Source: DASQEH01 sp038239485 (GTDB lineage: Bacteria > Actinomycetota > Actinomycetes > Propionibacteriales > Nocardioidaceae). From it: 64,000 nucleotides of DNA. The translations under genes and the position numbers were made by a program. Positions 24,758-34,085 of this stretch are shown here, in pieces. The stretch spans positions 32,587 through 96,586 of the forward strand of contig JBBSET010000004.1 in assembly GCA_038239485.1 (NCBI GenBank). The letters run 5' to 3'. How positions within the stretch are numbered: position 1 is the first letter of the stretch; every line of letters begins with the position of its first letter. The notes under the pieces are model-generated. The model was not told where the DNA came from and made no database searches. It was given only the letters and a program-made list of their open reading frames with translations.

Positions 24758-26008
24758 TCACTCCCGGATCTGGCCGTCGCCGGTCACGACATACTTGGTC
24801 GAGGTCATCTCCTGCAGCCCCATCGGCCCCCGAGCGTGCAGCTTCTGCGTCGAGATGCCGATCTCGGCGCCGAAGCCGAACTCACCGCCGTCGGTGAAAC
24901 GGGTCGATGCGTTGACGACGACTGCCGCCGCGTCGACGACCGATGTGAACCGCCGGGCCGCCGCCAGCGACCGGGTCACGATCGCCTCTGTATGACCGGT
25001 GCCGTAGTCGCGGATATGGGTCATCGCATCGTCGATCGAGCCGACGACCTTCGCTGAGATGTCGAGCGACAGGTACTCGCTGGCGTAGTCCTCGTCGGTC
25101 GCGGGTACGACGTCGGGGCCGGAGCGGCGCACACGGTCGTCGCCATGGACCGTCACACCTTCGGCCTGCAGCGCCTTGACGACGCGGGGCAGGAACTCGT
25201 CGGCGACGGCCTCGTGTACGAGCAGCGACTCCGCAGCGTTGCAGACACTGGGCCGGTGGACCTTGGAGTTGACGACGATGCGCTCGGCCAGGTCGAGGTC
25301 GGCGTCGGCGTCGACATACACGTGGCAGTTGCCGATACCCGTCTCGATCACCGGGACCGTCGACTCGGTGACGACACGCTGGATCAGGTCGGCGCCGCCC
25401 CGCGGGATCAGCAGGTCGACGAGTCCGTTGGCCCTCATCAGATGCCCGACGGCGTCGCGGCCACCCGGCACGAGCTGCACGGCGTCCTCCGGCAACCCCA
25501 CGTCGGTGAGGGCCGACCGGAGCGCGTCGATGATTGCCGTGTTCGACTCCAGGGCCGAGGACGAGCCGCGCAGCAGGACCGCGTTGCCGCTCTTCAGGCA
25601 GATACCGGCCGCGTCGGCGGTGACATTGGGACGAGCTTCGTAGACCATCGCGACGACACCGAAGGGCACTCTGACCTGGCGCAGCTCGATGCCGCTCGGG
25701 GCGACGCCTCCGCGAACCACCTCGCCAACCGGATCGGGAAGCGCCGCGAGGTCGCGGAGGCCGGCTGCCATCGCCGCGATCCGGCCGGGACTCAGCCTGA
25801 GCCGGTCGACCAGCGGCTTCGACGTGCCAGCAGCCCCCTGGGCAGCCACGTCGTGCTCATTGGCCTGAAGGATCACGGTCGAGGCGGACTCGAGGGCGTC
25901 AGCCATCGCCTCCAGCGCGGCGTCCTTCGCGGCGCGCGACCGGACGGCAAGGTCGGAGCAGGCTACCCGCGCCCGCCGGGCCACGTCGTGTACAGCCGCC
26001 TCACTCAT
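24758..26008 (-). CDS. proA: Gamma-glutamyl phosphate reductase
   Basis: ProA reduces gamma-glutamyl phosphate to the semialdehyde with NADPH, the second step of proline synthesis. The 416-residue aldehyde-dehydrogenase-fold protein has RVPFGVVAMVYEARPNVT, KSGNAVLLRGSSSALESN, KVHRPSVCNAAESLLVHE with the catalytic Cys, and FTDGGEFGFGAEIGISTQKLHARG near the C-terminus. proB lies 530 bp upstream on the same strand, separated by a small hypothetical gene, so both steps are encoded together. Confidence 0.97.
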   Translation of the reverse strand: MSEAAVHDVARRARVACSDLAVRSRAAKDAALEAMADALESASTVILQANEHDVAAQGAAGTSKPLVDRLRLSPGRIAAMAAGLRDLAALPDPVGEVVRGGVAPSGIELRQVRVPFGVVAMVYEARPNVTADAAGICLKSGNAVLLRGSSSALESNTAIIDALRSALTDVGLPEDAVQLVPGGRDAVGHLMRANGLVDLLIPRGGADLIQRVVTESTVPVIETGIGNCHVYVDADADLDLAERIVVNSKVHRPSVCNAAESLLVHEAVADEFLPRVVKALQAEGVTVHGDDRVRRSGPDVVPATDEDYASEYLSLDISAKVVGSIDDAMTHIRDYGTGHTEAIVTRSLAAARRFTSVVDAAAVVVNASTRFTDGGEFGFGAEIGISTQKLHARGPMGLQEMTSTKYVVTGDGQIRE

Positions 26009-26077
26009 CTGCCAAGCCTAACCGCACGCTTCGCCGGGCGGTCACGACTGTTTCGCCGAGAGGGTGGGGCCAACCGA

Positions 26078-26422
26078 TCAGAAGTGCCGGGGAGCCGACT
26101 CGACGCCGGCGAGGGGCGAGACGGTCTGGCGGGCCTGGTAGACGTCGCGCTCCAGCACTTCCAGTCCAAGGACCTTCCAGAACGGCAAACCTGCCGACTC
26201 GCGGTGCTCGTCCCAGAGCCGCAGCGCCAGGGAGGCGGCGTCGACCATGGTCTCCCCCTCCTCCCAGTAGGCCAGCTCGGCCTTGCGCTCGTCGTAGCGG
26301 ATGGAGTCGAAGAAGGGCCGCTCTACCTGCAGCCGGCTGAGTGCTGCGCAGGTGCTCGCAGCCGCGTGGGGGTCGCCGCCCACTGTCACAGTTACGTGCC
26401 AGAGACGGGGTGCGTCGGTCAA
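26078..26422 (-). CDS. Conserved actinobacterial protein between proB and proA, unknown function
   Basis: From the TTG at 26422 the protein has 114 residues. It starts TDAPRLWHVTVTVGGDPHAAAS and contains ERPFFDSIRYDERKAELAYW and VDAASLALRLWDEHRESAGLPFWKVLGLEV. The alternation of strands and helices suggests a small alpha/beta domain. An AGGAG sequence 5 nt before this TTG decides for it over an upstream TTG at 26440. I do not recognise a named family. It lies within the proB-proA interval, 69 bp upstream of proA. Confidence 0.75.
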   Translation of the reverse strand: MTDAPRLWHVTVTVGGDPHAAASTCAALSRLQVERPFFDSIRYDERKAELAYWEEGETMVDAASLALRLWDEHRESAGLPFWKVLGLEVLERDVYQARQTVSPLAGVESAPRHF

Positions 26423-26539
26423 CGAAACTCCTGAAGTCAAACTGCTGTGTCGTCGTCAGTCTGCTGCATCGCCGCCCACGAGGGCGTCATAATCCCCGAA
26501 GTACCCGATCGTAACTACGCACAGCGACGCCGTCTCATT

Positions 26540-27664
26540 TCAGCCCAGCAGAACGAGGTCATCGCGGTGGACGAGCTCTCGCTCGTAGCCTCCACCGAGC
26601 TCGGCCACGAGGTCGTACGTCGTGCGTCCGAGCAGCGCGGGGACCTCTCGGGCGTCGTAGTTGACCAGGCCACGGGCGACGGCCACACCTGCCTCGTCGA
26701 CCAGGTCCACCGGCTCGCCGGCCACGAAGGTTCCCCGCACGGCGACGACCCCGGCCGGCAGCAGCGACGTGCCGCGCGTCGTCACCGCGACCACGGCGCC
26801 AGCGTCGAGAACCAGCTGGCCCTGCGGCTCGGTCGCATGCGCCAGCCACAGCAGCCGGCTGGCGCGGCGCTTGCCGGTGGGCGCGAACCAGGTGCCGACG
26901 GCGCCACCGCCCAGCACCGAGGCGATCTGGTCGGCTCGGGCGACGACGGCGGGGATGCCGGCCGCGGTGGCGATCCGGGCTGCCTCGAGCTTGCTGGTGA
27001 CACCTCCGGTTCCAAGCGAGCCTCCGGCGGCGGCCGAGAGGTCGATATGAGCGACGTCGTCCGGGCCGTTGACCACGACCAGCCGGGCAGCTCCCTCGAG
27101 ACTCGGGTTCCGGTCGTAGACCCCGTCGATGTCCGACAGCAGTACGAGGGCGTCAGCGTGCACGAGATGGGCGACGAGCGCGGCAAGTCGGTCGTTGTCG
27201 CCGAACCGGATCTCGGTCGTGGCCACGGTGTCGTTCTCGTTGACGATGGCGAGCACGCCGAGCTCGAGCAGCTTCTCGAAGGTGCGGTGGGCATTGCGGT
27301 AATGACCACGCCGCGTCACGTCGTCCACGGTCAGCAGCACCTGCCCGACGGTGACACCGTGCGCGGCGAAGGCGGCTGTGTACCGGTGGATCAGCAGGCC
27401 CTGCCCGACGCTTGCCGCGGCCTGCTGACGGGCCAGGTCGCGTGGCCGCGCCCTCAGCCCGAGCGGCGCCAGTCCTGCGGCGATGGCGCCCGATGACACC
27501 AGGACGAGCTCGATGCCGCGCTGGTGGGCAGCAGAAAGCTCGTCGACCAGCGCCTGGATGCGGGACTCGTCGACGCGGCCACGGCCTGTCGTCAGCGACG
27601 ACGACCCGACTTTGACGACGATGCGCCTCGCCCCGGCGACGACATCGGCACCGGAGAAGGTCAC
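26540..27664 (-). CDS. proB: Glutamate 5-kinase with PUA domain
   Basis: ProB phosphorylates glutamate, the first and feedback-inhibited step of proline synthesis. Of 374 residues, about 1-265 form the amino-acid-kinase domain (RIVVKVGSSSLTTGRGRVDE, LVSSGAIAAGLAPLGL, FGDNDRLAALVAHLV, LLSDIDGVYDRNP, GTGGVTSKLEAARIA) and about 290-370 a PUA domain (GAVVAVTTRGTSLLPAGVVAV). Its ATG overlaps the obg stop by 4 bp, so it is co-translated with obg, the usual actinobacterial arrangement. Confidence 0.97.
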   Translation of the reverse strand: MTFSGADVVAGARRIVVKVGSSSLTTGRGRVDESRIQALVDELSAAHQRGIELVLVSSGAIAAGLAPLGLRARPRDLARQQAAASVGQGLLIHRYTAAFAAHGVTVGQVLLTVDDVTRRGHYRNAHRTFEKLLELGVLAIVNENDTVATTEIRFGDNDRLAALVAHLVHADALVLLSDIDGVYDRNPSLEGAARLVVVNGPDDVAHIDLSAAAGGSLGTGGVTSKLEAARIATAAGIPAVVARADQIASVLGGGAVGTWFAPTGKRRASRLLWLAHATEPQGQLVLDAGAVVAVTTRGTSLLPAGVVAVRGTFVAGEPVDLVDEAGVAVARGLVNYDAREVPALLGRTTYDLVAELGGGYERELVHRDDLVLLG

Positions 27665-29022
27665 CGACCCTCCAGCCGAAGGTCCCGCCCGCGACGGCCG
27701 AGAAGGGTCTCGGCTCCTGCCTGGACCTGGGGGTCGAACTCGAAGACGACCGCGTTGTCGTCGTCGCCGATCACGACGTCGTCACCCACCTGGGCACCCA
27801 TCGACGCGAGCCGTGCCTCCACCCCGAGCCGGTTCAGCCGGTCGGCCAGGTATCCGACGGCCTCGTCGTTGCTGAAGTCGGTCTGCTTGACCCAGCGCTG
27901 GGGCTTGGCGCCGCGCACGTGCCAGGCCCCGTCGATCTGCCGGATCGAGAAGTCCTGCTCGTCGTTGCCGAGAGGTCGCAGCACGACGCGCGGCGGGGTT
28001 GCGTCGCCGGCCGCAGCGCGGGCCGACGTTACGACGCCGCCCATCGCGAACGTCAGCTCACGGAGCCCCTCGTGGCTAGCGGCAGAGATCTCGAAGACGT
28101 CGTACCCGCGTGCCTCGAGCTCGGGCTTGACCATCTCGGCCAGCTCGCGCGCTTCCGGTACGTCGATCTTGTTCAGTGCGACGAGCCGCGGCCGGTCCTC
28201 GAGGCCGCCGTGGAGGCTCAGCTCCCGCTCGAGGGCATCAAGGTCACTCATCGGGTCTCGCCCCGGCTCGGCTGTCGCACAGTCGAGAACGTGAAGCAGC
28301 GCTGCACACCGTTCGATGTGGCGCAGGAAGTCGTGGCCCAGGCCGCGGCCCTCGCTGGCACCCTCGATCAGGCCGGGTACGTCCGCGACGGTGTAGGTCA
28401 TATCGCCGGCGGTGACCACACCCAGATTGGGGACGAGAGTCGTGAACGGGTAGTCGGCGATCTTCGGCCGGGCCCGCGACACGGCAGCCACCAGACTGGA
28501 CTTGCCGGCGCTGGGAAACCCCACCAGGCCGATGTCGGCGACCACCTTGAGCTCGAGGATCACGGTCCGCTCGTCGCCCATCTCACCAAGCAGGGCGAAT
28601 CCTGGTGCTTTGCGCGCCTTGCTCGCCAAGGCCGCGTTGCCGAGTCCGCCACGGCCGCCGGCCGCTACGACCAGCTCGGTGCCGGCCCCGACGAGGTCGG
28701 CGAGTAGCTGGCCCTGGTTGGTCGACACGATGGTGCCATCGGGTACCGACAGCACCAGCGACTCGCCATTGGCCCCCGACCGATGGTCGCCTTGACCCTG
28801 TTTGCCGTTGGTGGCGCGCCGCCGCGACTCGTGATGGTAGTCGACCAGCGTGGTCACGTCCGGGTCGACGCGCAAGATGATGTCGCCGCCGTGACCACCG
28901 TTGCCGCCATCAGGTCCGCCGAGAGGCTTGAACTTCTCCCGGTGGACGGATGCGACCCCGTCGCCGCCCTTGCCGCCGGCCACATGCAGGATCACCCTGT
29001 CGACGAATGTCGGCACGGCCAT
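27661..29022 (-). CDS. obgE: Obg GTPase (CgtA)
   Basis: The 453-residue protein has the Obg glycine-rich fold (about 1-160, FVDRVILHVAGGKGGDGVAS), a GTPase domain with G1 GFPSAGKSSLVAAV, G2 PFTTLVPNLG, G3 DVPGLIEGASEGRGLGHDFL and G4 NKIDVPE, and a C-terminal OCT domain (about 365-435). It acts late in 50S ribosome assembly and in growth control. It follows rpmA on the same strand, forming the standard rplU-rpmA-obg block, and is translationally coupled to proB. Confidence 0.98.
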   Translation of the reverse strand: MAVPTFVDRVILHVAGGKGGDGVASVHREKFKPLGGPDGGNGGHGGDIILRVDPDVTTLVDYHHESRRRATNGKQGQGDHRSGANGESLVLSVPDGTIVSTNQGQLLADLVGAGTELVVAAGGRGGLGNAALASKARKAPGFALLGEMGDERTVILELKVVADIGLVGFPSAGKSSLVAAVSRARPKIADYPFTTLVPNLGVVTAGDMTYTVADVPGLIEGASEGRGLGHDFLRHIERCAALLHVLDCATAEPGRDPMSDLDALERELSLHGGLEDRPRLVALNKIDVPEARELAEMVKPELEARGYDVFEISAASHEGLRELTFAMGGVVTSARAAAGDATPPRVVLRPLGNDEQDFSIRQIDGAWHVRGAKPQRWVKQTDFSNDEAVGYLADRLNRLGVEARLASMGAQVGDDVVIGDDDNAVVFEFDPQVQAGAETLLGRRGRDLRLEGR

Positions 29023-29129
29023 CGTGCAACTCCTCAGGCCTGAGGCCCGGTTGGAACCGAGCGCTGCGTTGTCTTGGCGACGTGGCGCTCGGGACTTTCC
29101 GCGAAGACCGCTTCACTCAACCGAGCGGG

Positions 29130-29384
29130 TCACTCCGACGGAACGATGTTGACGACCCGGCGCCCGCGTCGCGTACCGAACTCGACGTTACCGGCGGCCA
29201 GGGCGAAGAGGGTGTCGTCGCCGCCACGACCGACGTTGGTGCCGGGGTGGAAGTGCGTGCCGCGCTGGCGGACGATGATCTCGCCCGAGTTGACCAGCTG
29301 GCCCCCGAACCGCTTGACACCAAGTCGCTGGGAGTTGCTGTCGCGACCGTTACGCGTGGAGGCCGCGCCCTTCTTGTGTGCCAT
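29130..29384 (-). CDS. rpmA: 50S ribosomal protein L27
   Basis: The 84-residue protein begins MAHKKGAASTRNGRDSNSQR and continues LGVKRFGGQLVNSGEIIVRQ, GTHFHPGTNVGRGGDDTLFAL. It is full length, starts without a cleavable extension, and its N-terminal tail reaches the peptidyl-transferase centre. It lies 4 bp downstream of rplU. Confidence 0.99.
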   Translation of the reverse strand: MAHKKGAASTRNGRDSNSQRLGVKRFGGQLVNSGEIIVRQRGTHFHPGTNVGRGGDDTLFALAAGNVEFGTRRGRRVVNIVPSE

Positions 29385-29388
29385 CTCG

Positions 29389-29730
29389 TCAGTCCCCAGC
29401 CTTGGTGGTGGTAGAGCTCGCCGTGGTGTTGATCGCGGTCACCTTGACCTGGGTGTAGTGCTGGCGATGCCCCTGGCGCTTGCGGTAGCCGGTCTTGTTC
29501 TTGTACTTGAGGATGTGGATCTTGGGGCCCTTCGTCGGCCCGACGACCTCAGCCTGCACATCGACGCCGGCCAAGGTGGCCGCGTCGGAGGTGACGGTGT
29601 CGCCGTCGACCACGAGCACTGCCGGCAGCGACAGGCTGTCGCCCGCCTTGGGGCCGAGCTGGTCGATCTCGATGACGTCGCCGACAGCGACCTTCTGCTG
29701 GCCGCCGCCACTGCGCACGATCGCGTACAC
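29389..29730 (-). CDS. rplU: 50S ribosomal protein L21
   Basis: The 113-residue protein begins MYAIVRSGGGQQKVAVGDVI and ends with the RNA-binding segment HILKYKNKTGYRKRQGHRQH followed by a short Thr/Ser/Lys tail beyond the usual length of about 103. It is the first gene of rplU-rpmA-obg-proB. A good promoter lies about 138 bp upstream (29868-29896). No known ribosomal-protein leader structure was recognised in the 5' untranslated region. Confidence 0.98.
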   Translation of the reverse strand: MYAIVRSGGGQQKVAVGDVIEIDQLGPKAGDSLSLPAVLVVDGDTVTSDAATLAGVDVQAEVVGPTKGPKIHILKYKNKTGYRKRQGHRQHYTQVKVTAINTTASSTTTKAGD

Positions 29731-29867
29731 CGCGGACTCACTCTCTTCGGTATGGACTGCATCTACTCGATACGAACTGCATCAACACGCCAGGTGTGAC
29801 GCTGACCGATGCCGCCCGCTCACACGGTGGCTCGGGGTCGCGCGCACGGCTCGCACGCCGACAGTCA

Positions 29868-29896
29868 AGTCTACGGACGGACCCCGCCCCGGTCAA
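29868..29896 (-). promoter_or_regulatory. Promoter of rplU-rpmA-obg
   Basis: TTGACC (29891-29896), a 17-bp spacer and TAGACT (29868-29873) on the minus strand form a near-consensus housekeeping promoter. It lies directly after the rne stop codon and would give a 5' untranslated region of about 130 nt. Confidence 0.7.
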
Positions 29897-29917
29897 AACG
29901 GATCCGGGTATGGCTCA

Positions 29918-32900
29918 TCATCCGGGGATCACGGCCTGCTCACGGTCGCCGGACTCATGGGCGCCGCCTTGTCCGAGCTGCGCTGCCGGCCCGACGTCCG
30001 ACTGGGTCGTGCCGGAGTCGGGCTCCGTCGGCGGGTCGGACGGCTCAGCGGCCGGGGCGTCCGCGGCGGCGGTGGACGTCGGGTCCGGCAGCGCTGGTAT
30101 GAGGGCGTCAGGGATGCCGCCCCCCTCCGCCCTCGTGCCCCGGCGACGGCTGGTCGAGCGCTTCGAACCCCGCGAGCCGTTGGAGGGTGTGTTGGGATGG
30201 TGGCCGTTCGCGTCATCGGTGTGCCTGTCGTTGACCACAGGCTCCTGCTCGATCACGACACCCCTGCCCTGACAAACCTCGCAGGTGTGGCTGAACGCCT
30301 CGATCAGTCCGGTGCTGATCCGCTTGCGGGTCATCTGGACCAACCCGAGCGAGGTCACCTCGGCGACCTGGTGGCGGGTACGGTCGCGGCCGAGGCACTC
30401 GACGAGACGGCGAAGAACAAGATCACGGTTGTCCTCCAGCACCATGTCGATGAAGTCGATGACGATGATCCCGCCGATATCGCGAAGCCTGAGCTGACGC
30501 ACGATCTCCTCGGCCGCCTCCAGGTTGTTCTTGGTGACAGTCTCCTCGAGGTTCCCGCCGGAGCCGGTGAACTTGCCGGTGTTGACGTCGACGACGGTCA
30601 TCGCTTCGGTTCGGTCGATCACCAACGAACCGCCCGACGGCAACCAGACCTTGCGCTCGAGCGCCTTGGCGATCTGCTCCTCGATCCGCAGGTCGACGAA
30701 GATGTCGCCTCCGCCGTCGTAGCGCTCCAGCCGCTCCGCCAGGTCGGGGGCGACATGCTGGACGTAGCCGTCGACCATGTCCCAGGCGTCGTCGCCGGAG
30801 ATCACCAGCTTGGTGAAGTCCTCGGTGAACAGGTCGCGGACGACCTTGATCGTGGTGTCGGGCTCCCCGTAGAGCAGGGCCGGCGCCTGGCCGCCCTTGA
30901 CCTTCTTCTCGATGTCCTCCCAGCGCACGGTGAGCCTGGTGACGTCGCGGGTCAGCTCCTCCTCGCTCGCCCCCTCGGCGGCGGTGCGGATGATCACGCC
31001 GGCGCTGTCGGGAAGAATGTCCTTGAGCAGGTTCTTAAGACGGGTCCGCTCGGTGTCGGGGAGCTTGCGGCTGATCCCGCTCGTACCACCGGCAGGGACG
31101 TACACGAGGTATCGGCCGGGAAGGCTGATCTGGCTGGTCAGGCGTGCCCCCTTGTGACCGACCGGGTCCTTGCTCACCTGGACGAGCACCGCTTGACCCG
31201 GCTTGAGCGCGTTCTCGATCCGCCTGGGCTGGTTGTTGCCGCCCATCAGATCCCAGTTGACCTCGCCGGCGTAGAGCACGGCGTTGCGGCCCTTGCCGAT
31301 GTCGATGAAGGCCGCTTCCATGCTCGGGAGCACGTTCTGGACCCGGCCGAGGTAGACGTTGCCGATCAGGGAGCTCTGCGACTCGAGCGAGACATAGTGC
31401 TCGACCAGGACGTCGTCCTCGAGCACGCCGATCTGGGTGACCTCGCCACGCTGTCGGATCGCCATCACCCGCTCGACGGACTCGCGACGGGCCAGGAACT
31501 CGGACTCGCTGAGGATCGGCGGGCGCCGTCTGCCGGCCTCCCGACCCTCGCGGCGGCGCTGCTTCTTGGCCTCGATCCGGGTCGAACCCTCGACACTGCT
31601 GATCGTGTCCTTCTTGGCGCGTGGCTCGCGGACCCTGACCACCGTGGGCGTCGGGTCGTCGGCACCGTCGGCGGAGGCTTCTCCACTGCGGCGGCGGCGT
31701 CGGCGTCGGTGTGAGGAGCCAGCGTCGTCGTCCGGGCGGTCGGCGCCGTCGGCGTCGTTGGCGGTGTCGCGCGGCTGGCCTGCACCCGAACTCTGAGCGG
31801 CATCGTCGGAGGTCGCATCCGGCGTGTCGGTGGACCCCTTGTCGGTGTCGCCGGAGGACTTGCGCCTGTTGCGCCCACCCCGCGAACGCCGCCTGCGGTT
31901 GTTGCCACCGTCGCCCTGGTCGCGCTCCCCCGTCGTCGGGGCGTCGTCCGGCGGGGCGTCGTCCGTGTGGATCCGCTCGGCCGACACATCGAGCGGCTGC
32001 TCGGGCGCGGCTTCGACAGACTCTGCAGTCGGGGCTTGGGTATCGGATGCGCCGGCGCCGCGTGTCGCGCGTCTGCGGGCTGGGCGTTTCACCGAGTCCG
32101 GGGCCTGGAACACCAGGGCCACCGGGCTGGTCGCAGCTGTCGAGGCGTCCTTGCCCGGCTGCCCTTCGACCGGCTGGGCGTCGTTCGGCTGGGCGTCGTT
32201 CGGCTGGGCGTCGTTCGGCTGGGCGTCGTTCGGCTGGGCGTCGTTCGGCTGGGCGTCGTTCGTCTGCGCGTCGTTCAGCTGGTCGACGACCGGCAGGTCG
32301 ATCATGGACGAGTCGGTGGACATCGGGTCGGTCGATGATGGGGCGGTCGTTTCCAGGTCGCCGGACATGGGGACGGCCGGGTTCGCCTCGGTGAGATTCT
32401 CTGCGGCTGCGGCCTTCGAAGCGCGACGGGACCTCGACCGGCGTACCGGCTTGCCGGTTTCCGACTCGGGCTCCGTCACCGCCACGGTGACGGGGGGCTG
32501 GTCGGATGCCTCGGCGAGCGACTCGGCCCGGCCGGCGTCGGCGTCGGCCCGGGCGTTGGCGGACTGGCTCGGGTCGTTGTCGGAGTCGCTGGGGTCAGCC
32601 GTGCTCACCTCGGCCGACCGCTTGGACGCGGTCCGGCGGGTCGACCGTCGTGAGGTCGCCTTCTTGGCCGGCGGCGGCTGGGCAGCAGCTTGCGACGCAC
32701 CCTCCGGCTCGAGGCTGCCCGACCGGATACTCGGCCCGGACGCGACGCCCTGGAGCGGGGTCTCGGTGCTCCACGGGATGGCCCCGAACTGGCCGGTCGT
32801 GACTGGCGCTGCCGTGGTCGCGGGGGCCGCGTCGGGTTGGACCGACTCGGGCGTGAGCGCCGTAGCCTCGTTCGTGGCTGCTTCAGCGGCAGCCAGTTCG

Positions 32901-33127
32901 GTCAGTTCCGGCTCGGACAGGTCGGGCTCGGCCTCGGTCGGCTCGGCTACAGCCGGCAGGTCGGTGACCTGGTCGTCGCTGCTGGTCGGCGCCTCAGCAG
33001 ATGTCGGTTCGACGTGGGCCGGCGGGCCGGCGGGCCGGCTGGCCGCGCGGCGCCTGGGTCGACGGGCAGGTGGGGCAGCCGGGTCGGACGCAGGCTGAAC
33101 TGGTGACGTGGTGTCGTCGTCGAGCAT
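29918..33127 (-). CDS. rne: Ribonuclease E/G with long disordered N-terminus
   Basis: The endoribonuclease starts general mRNA decay and rRNA processing. Of 1069 residues, about 1-550 are disordered (Ala/Pro/acid-rich, with a seven-copy NDAQP repeat at about 284-318 and Arg-rich patches such as RRRRSRGGRNRR), about 576-650 hold an S1 domain (VYLGRVQNVLPSMEAAFIDI), catalytic Asp residues lie in VVDVNTGKF (about 846) and VIDFIDMV (about 889), and CEVCQGRG (about 949) forms the zinc link. A Pro-rich C-terminal tail follows. Placing the scaffold region N-terminal is the usual actinobacterial form. GAGGAG 6 nt before the ATG at 33127 sets the start; the frame to 33268 is rejected. Confidence 0.96.
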   Translation of the reverse strand: MLDDDTTSPVQPASDPAAPPARRPRRRAASRPAGPPAHVEPTSAEAPTSSDDQVTDLPAVAEPTEAEPDLSEPELTELAAAEAATNEATALTPESVQPDAAPATTAAPVTTGQFGAIPWSTETPLQGVASGPSIRSGSLEPEGASQAAAQPPPAKKATSRRSTRRTASKRSAEVSTADPSDSDNDPSQSANARADADAGRAESLAEASDQPPVTVAVTEPESETGKPVRRSRSRRASKAAAAENLTEANPAVPMSGDLETTAPSSTDPMSTDSSMIDLPVVDQLNDAQTNDAQPNDAQPNDAQPNDAQPNDAQPNDAQPVEGQPGKDASTAATSPVALVFQAPDSVKRPARRRATRGAGASDTQAPTAESVEAAPEQPLDVSAERIHTDDAPPDDAPTTGERDQGDGGNNRRRRSRGGRNRRKSSGDTDKGSTDTPDATSDDAAQSSGAGQPRDTANDADGADRPDDDAGSSHRRRRRRRSGEASADGADDPTPTVVRVREPRAKKDTISSVEGSTRIEAKKQRRREGREAGRRRPPILSESEFLARRESVERVMAIRQRGEVTQIGVLEDDVLVEHYVSLESQSSLIGNVYLGRVQNVLPSMEAAFIDIGKGRNAVLYAGEVNWDLMGGNNQPRRIENALKPGQAVLVQVSKDPVGHKGARLTSQISLPGRYLVYVPAGGTSGISRKLPDTERTRLKNLLKDILPDSAGVIIRTAAEGASEEELTRDVTRLTVRWEDIEKKVKGGQAPALLYGEPDTTIKVVRDLFTEDFTKLVISGDDAWDMVDGYVQHVAPDLAERLERYDGGGDIFVDLRIEEQIAKALERKVWLPSGGSLVIDRTEAMTVVDVNTGKFTGSGGNLEETVTKNNLEAAEEIVRQLRLRDIGGIIVIDFIDMVLEDNRDLVLRRLVECLGRDRTRHQVAEVTSLGLVQMTRKRISTGLIEAFSHTCEVCQGRGVVIEQEPVVNDRHTDDANGHHPNTPSNGSRGSKRSTSRRRGTRAEGGGIPDALIPALPDPTSTAAADAPAAEPSDPPTEPDSGTTQSDVGPAAQLGQGGAHESGDREQAVIPG
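32172..32276. repeat. 15-bp tandem repeat inside rne
   Basis: Seven head-to-tail copies of a 15-bp unit, GGCTGGGCGTCGTTC as read on the plus strand: six perfect and one variant with two changes (32262-32276). It encodes NDAQP pentapeptides in the disordered part of RNase E. The repeat length is a multiple of three, so copy-number change would keep the frame. Confidence 0.9.
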
Positions 33128-33244
33128 GTGTGGCTCCTCGTGCCTCCGGGCGCTAGGCGCCGCACGGAGGCGATCAGGGGGCGGTGACCTGGCCTTTTCC
33201 GACCTCGGCCACCACTCAAGTTCGCGGTCACGCTCTTTCGATAC

Positions 33245-33263
33245 GCGGTCGAATCTCGACCGC
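33245..33263 (-). promoter_or_regulatory. Perfect hairpin in the rne upstream region
   Basis: GCGGTCGA and TCGACCGC form 8-bp arms around a 3-nt loop, about 120 bp before the rne ATG. It could be a structured element of the 5' untranslated region or a protein-binding palindrome. There is no T run, so it is not a terminator. Confidence 0.4.
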
Positions 33264-33341
33264 AACATCGCCAGAGCGACGGCGACACCACCACGATTGC
33301 GTCACACCAGGCGGCCCGTCAGCCAGTCAGCGGTCGCTCTC

Positions 33342-34085
33342 TCATCGAGATGCGTCGCGATCAGTACCGAACGGATCACCCACGTGGCCTGTCTCTTGGT
33401 CAAGTGGACCCTGCGCAATCCGGCTCTGTAACGGCGGAACCGAGGCGGCGAGGTCGGCCACCTGACGGAGACCGGCGAGGATGTCGTCGGGTCGTACGGC
33501 TGGCATGCCATGCCTTACAACCATCTCCAGTATCGCACACTCTGATTCTGTCGATCCCGGCTCGGCAACCGAGAGCGACACGACGGCGGCCCGGCAGTCG
33601 AATGTTCGCATCCCGCGCTTGGTCATCCGCTCCACCTCGACCACGTCGGCGGCAAGGAAGGCCTTGACGGCGGTGCATGCCCGCTCGTGAGGTACGCCTC
33701 GCATCTCGACCGTCCAACGACCGGCCTCGAGACGGTCCGACAGCGCCCCCGGGCCTGCCACCACCACCTCGAGGATGTCCAGCCCGAGCGGGAGCGCGGC
33801 GTCCAAGGCTATGAGCACTTCGTCGGGGTCGCAGGCCCGGGTCAGGCCGATCTCCAGGTACTCGGCCTCGCTCGCAGCGCCGGTAGGTGAGGCGTTGGCA
33901 TACGAGATACGCGGATGAGGGCTGAAGCCCGACGAATGGGCGATGGGTAGGTTGGCCCGGCGCACGGCACGCTCGAACGCCCGACCGAAGTCGCGATGGC
34001 TGGTGAAACGCAGCCGGCCGCGTTTGGCATAGCGGATTCGTAGCTTCTGCACCGGCGGCGGCTGCTGGACGGGTTGAGCTGGCAC
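33342..34085 (-). CDS. TIGR03936-family radical-SAM-linked protein (DUF2344)
   Basis: From the GTG at 34085 the protein has 247 residues. It contains LRIRYAKRGRLRFTSHRDFGRAFERA and HSSGFSPHPRISYANASPTGAASEAEYLEI, the DUF2344 signature. In many Actinobacteria and Firmicutes this domain is encoded beside, or fused to, the TIGR03960 radical-SAM protein, as it is here (34799-36721, with an NTF2-like gene and a small membrane protein between). It is thought to act on tRNA or ribosomal components, but no reaction is established. The frame extends to 34418, but the added residues look like non-coding shadow. Confidence 0.88.
   Translation of the reverse strand: MPAQPVQQPPPVQKLRIRYAKRGRLRFTSHRDFGRAFERAVRRANLPIAHSSGFSPHPRISYANASPTGAASEAEYLEIGLTRACDPDEVLIALDAALPLGLDILEVVVAGPGALSDRLEAGRWTVEMRGVPHERACTAVKAFLAADVVEVERMTKRGMRTFDCRAAVVSLSVAEPGSTESECAILEMVVRHGMPAVRPDDILAGLRQVADLAASVPPLQSRIAQGPLDQETGHVGDPFGTDRDASR

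Noticed and set aside
32172..32276. CRISPR-like tandem repeat
   Set aside because: Units are 15 bp, directly adjacent without spacers and in frame with rne; this is a coding minisatellite.
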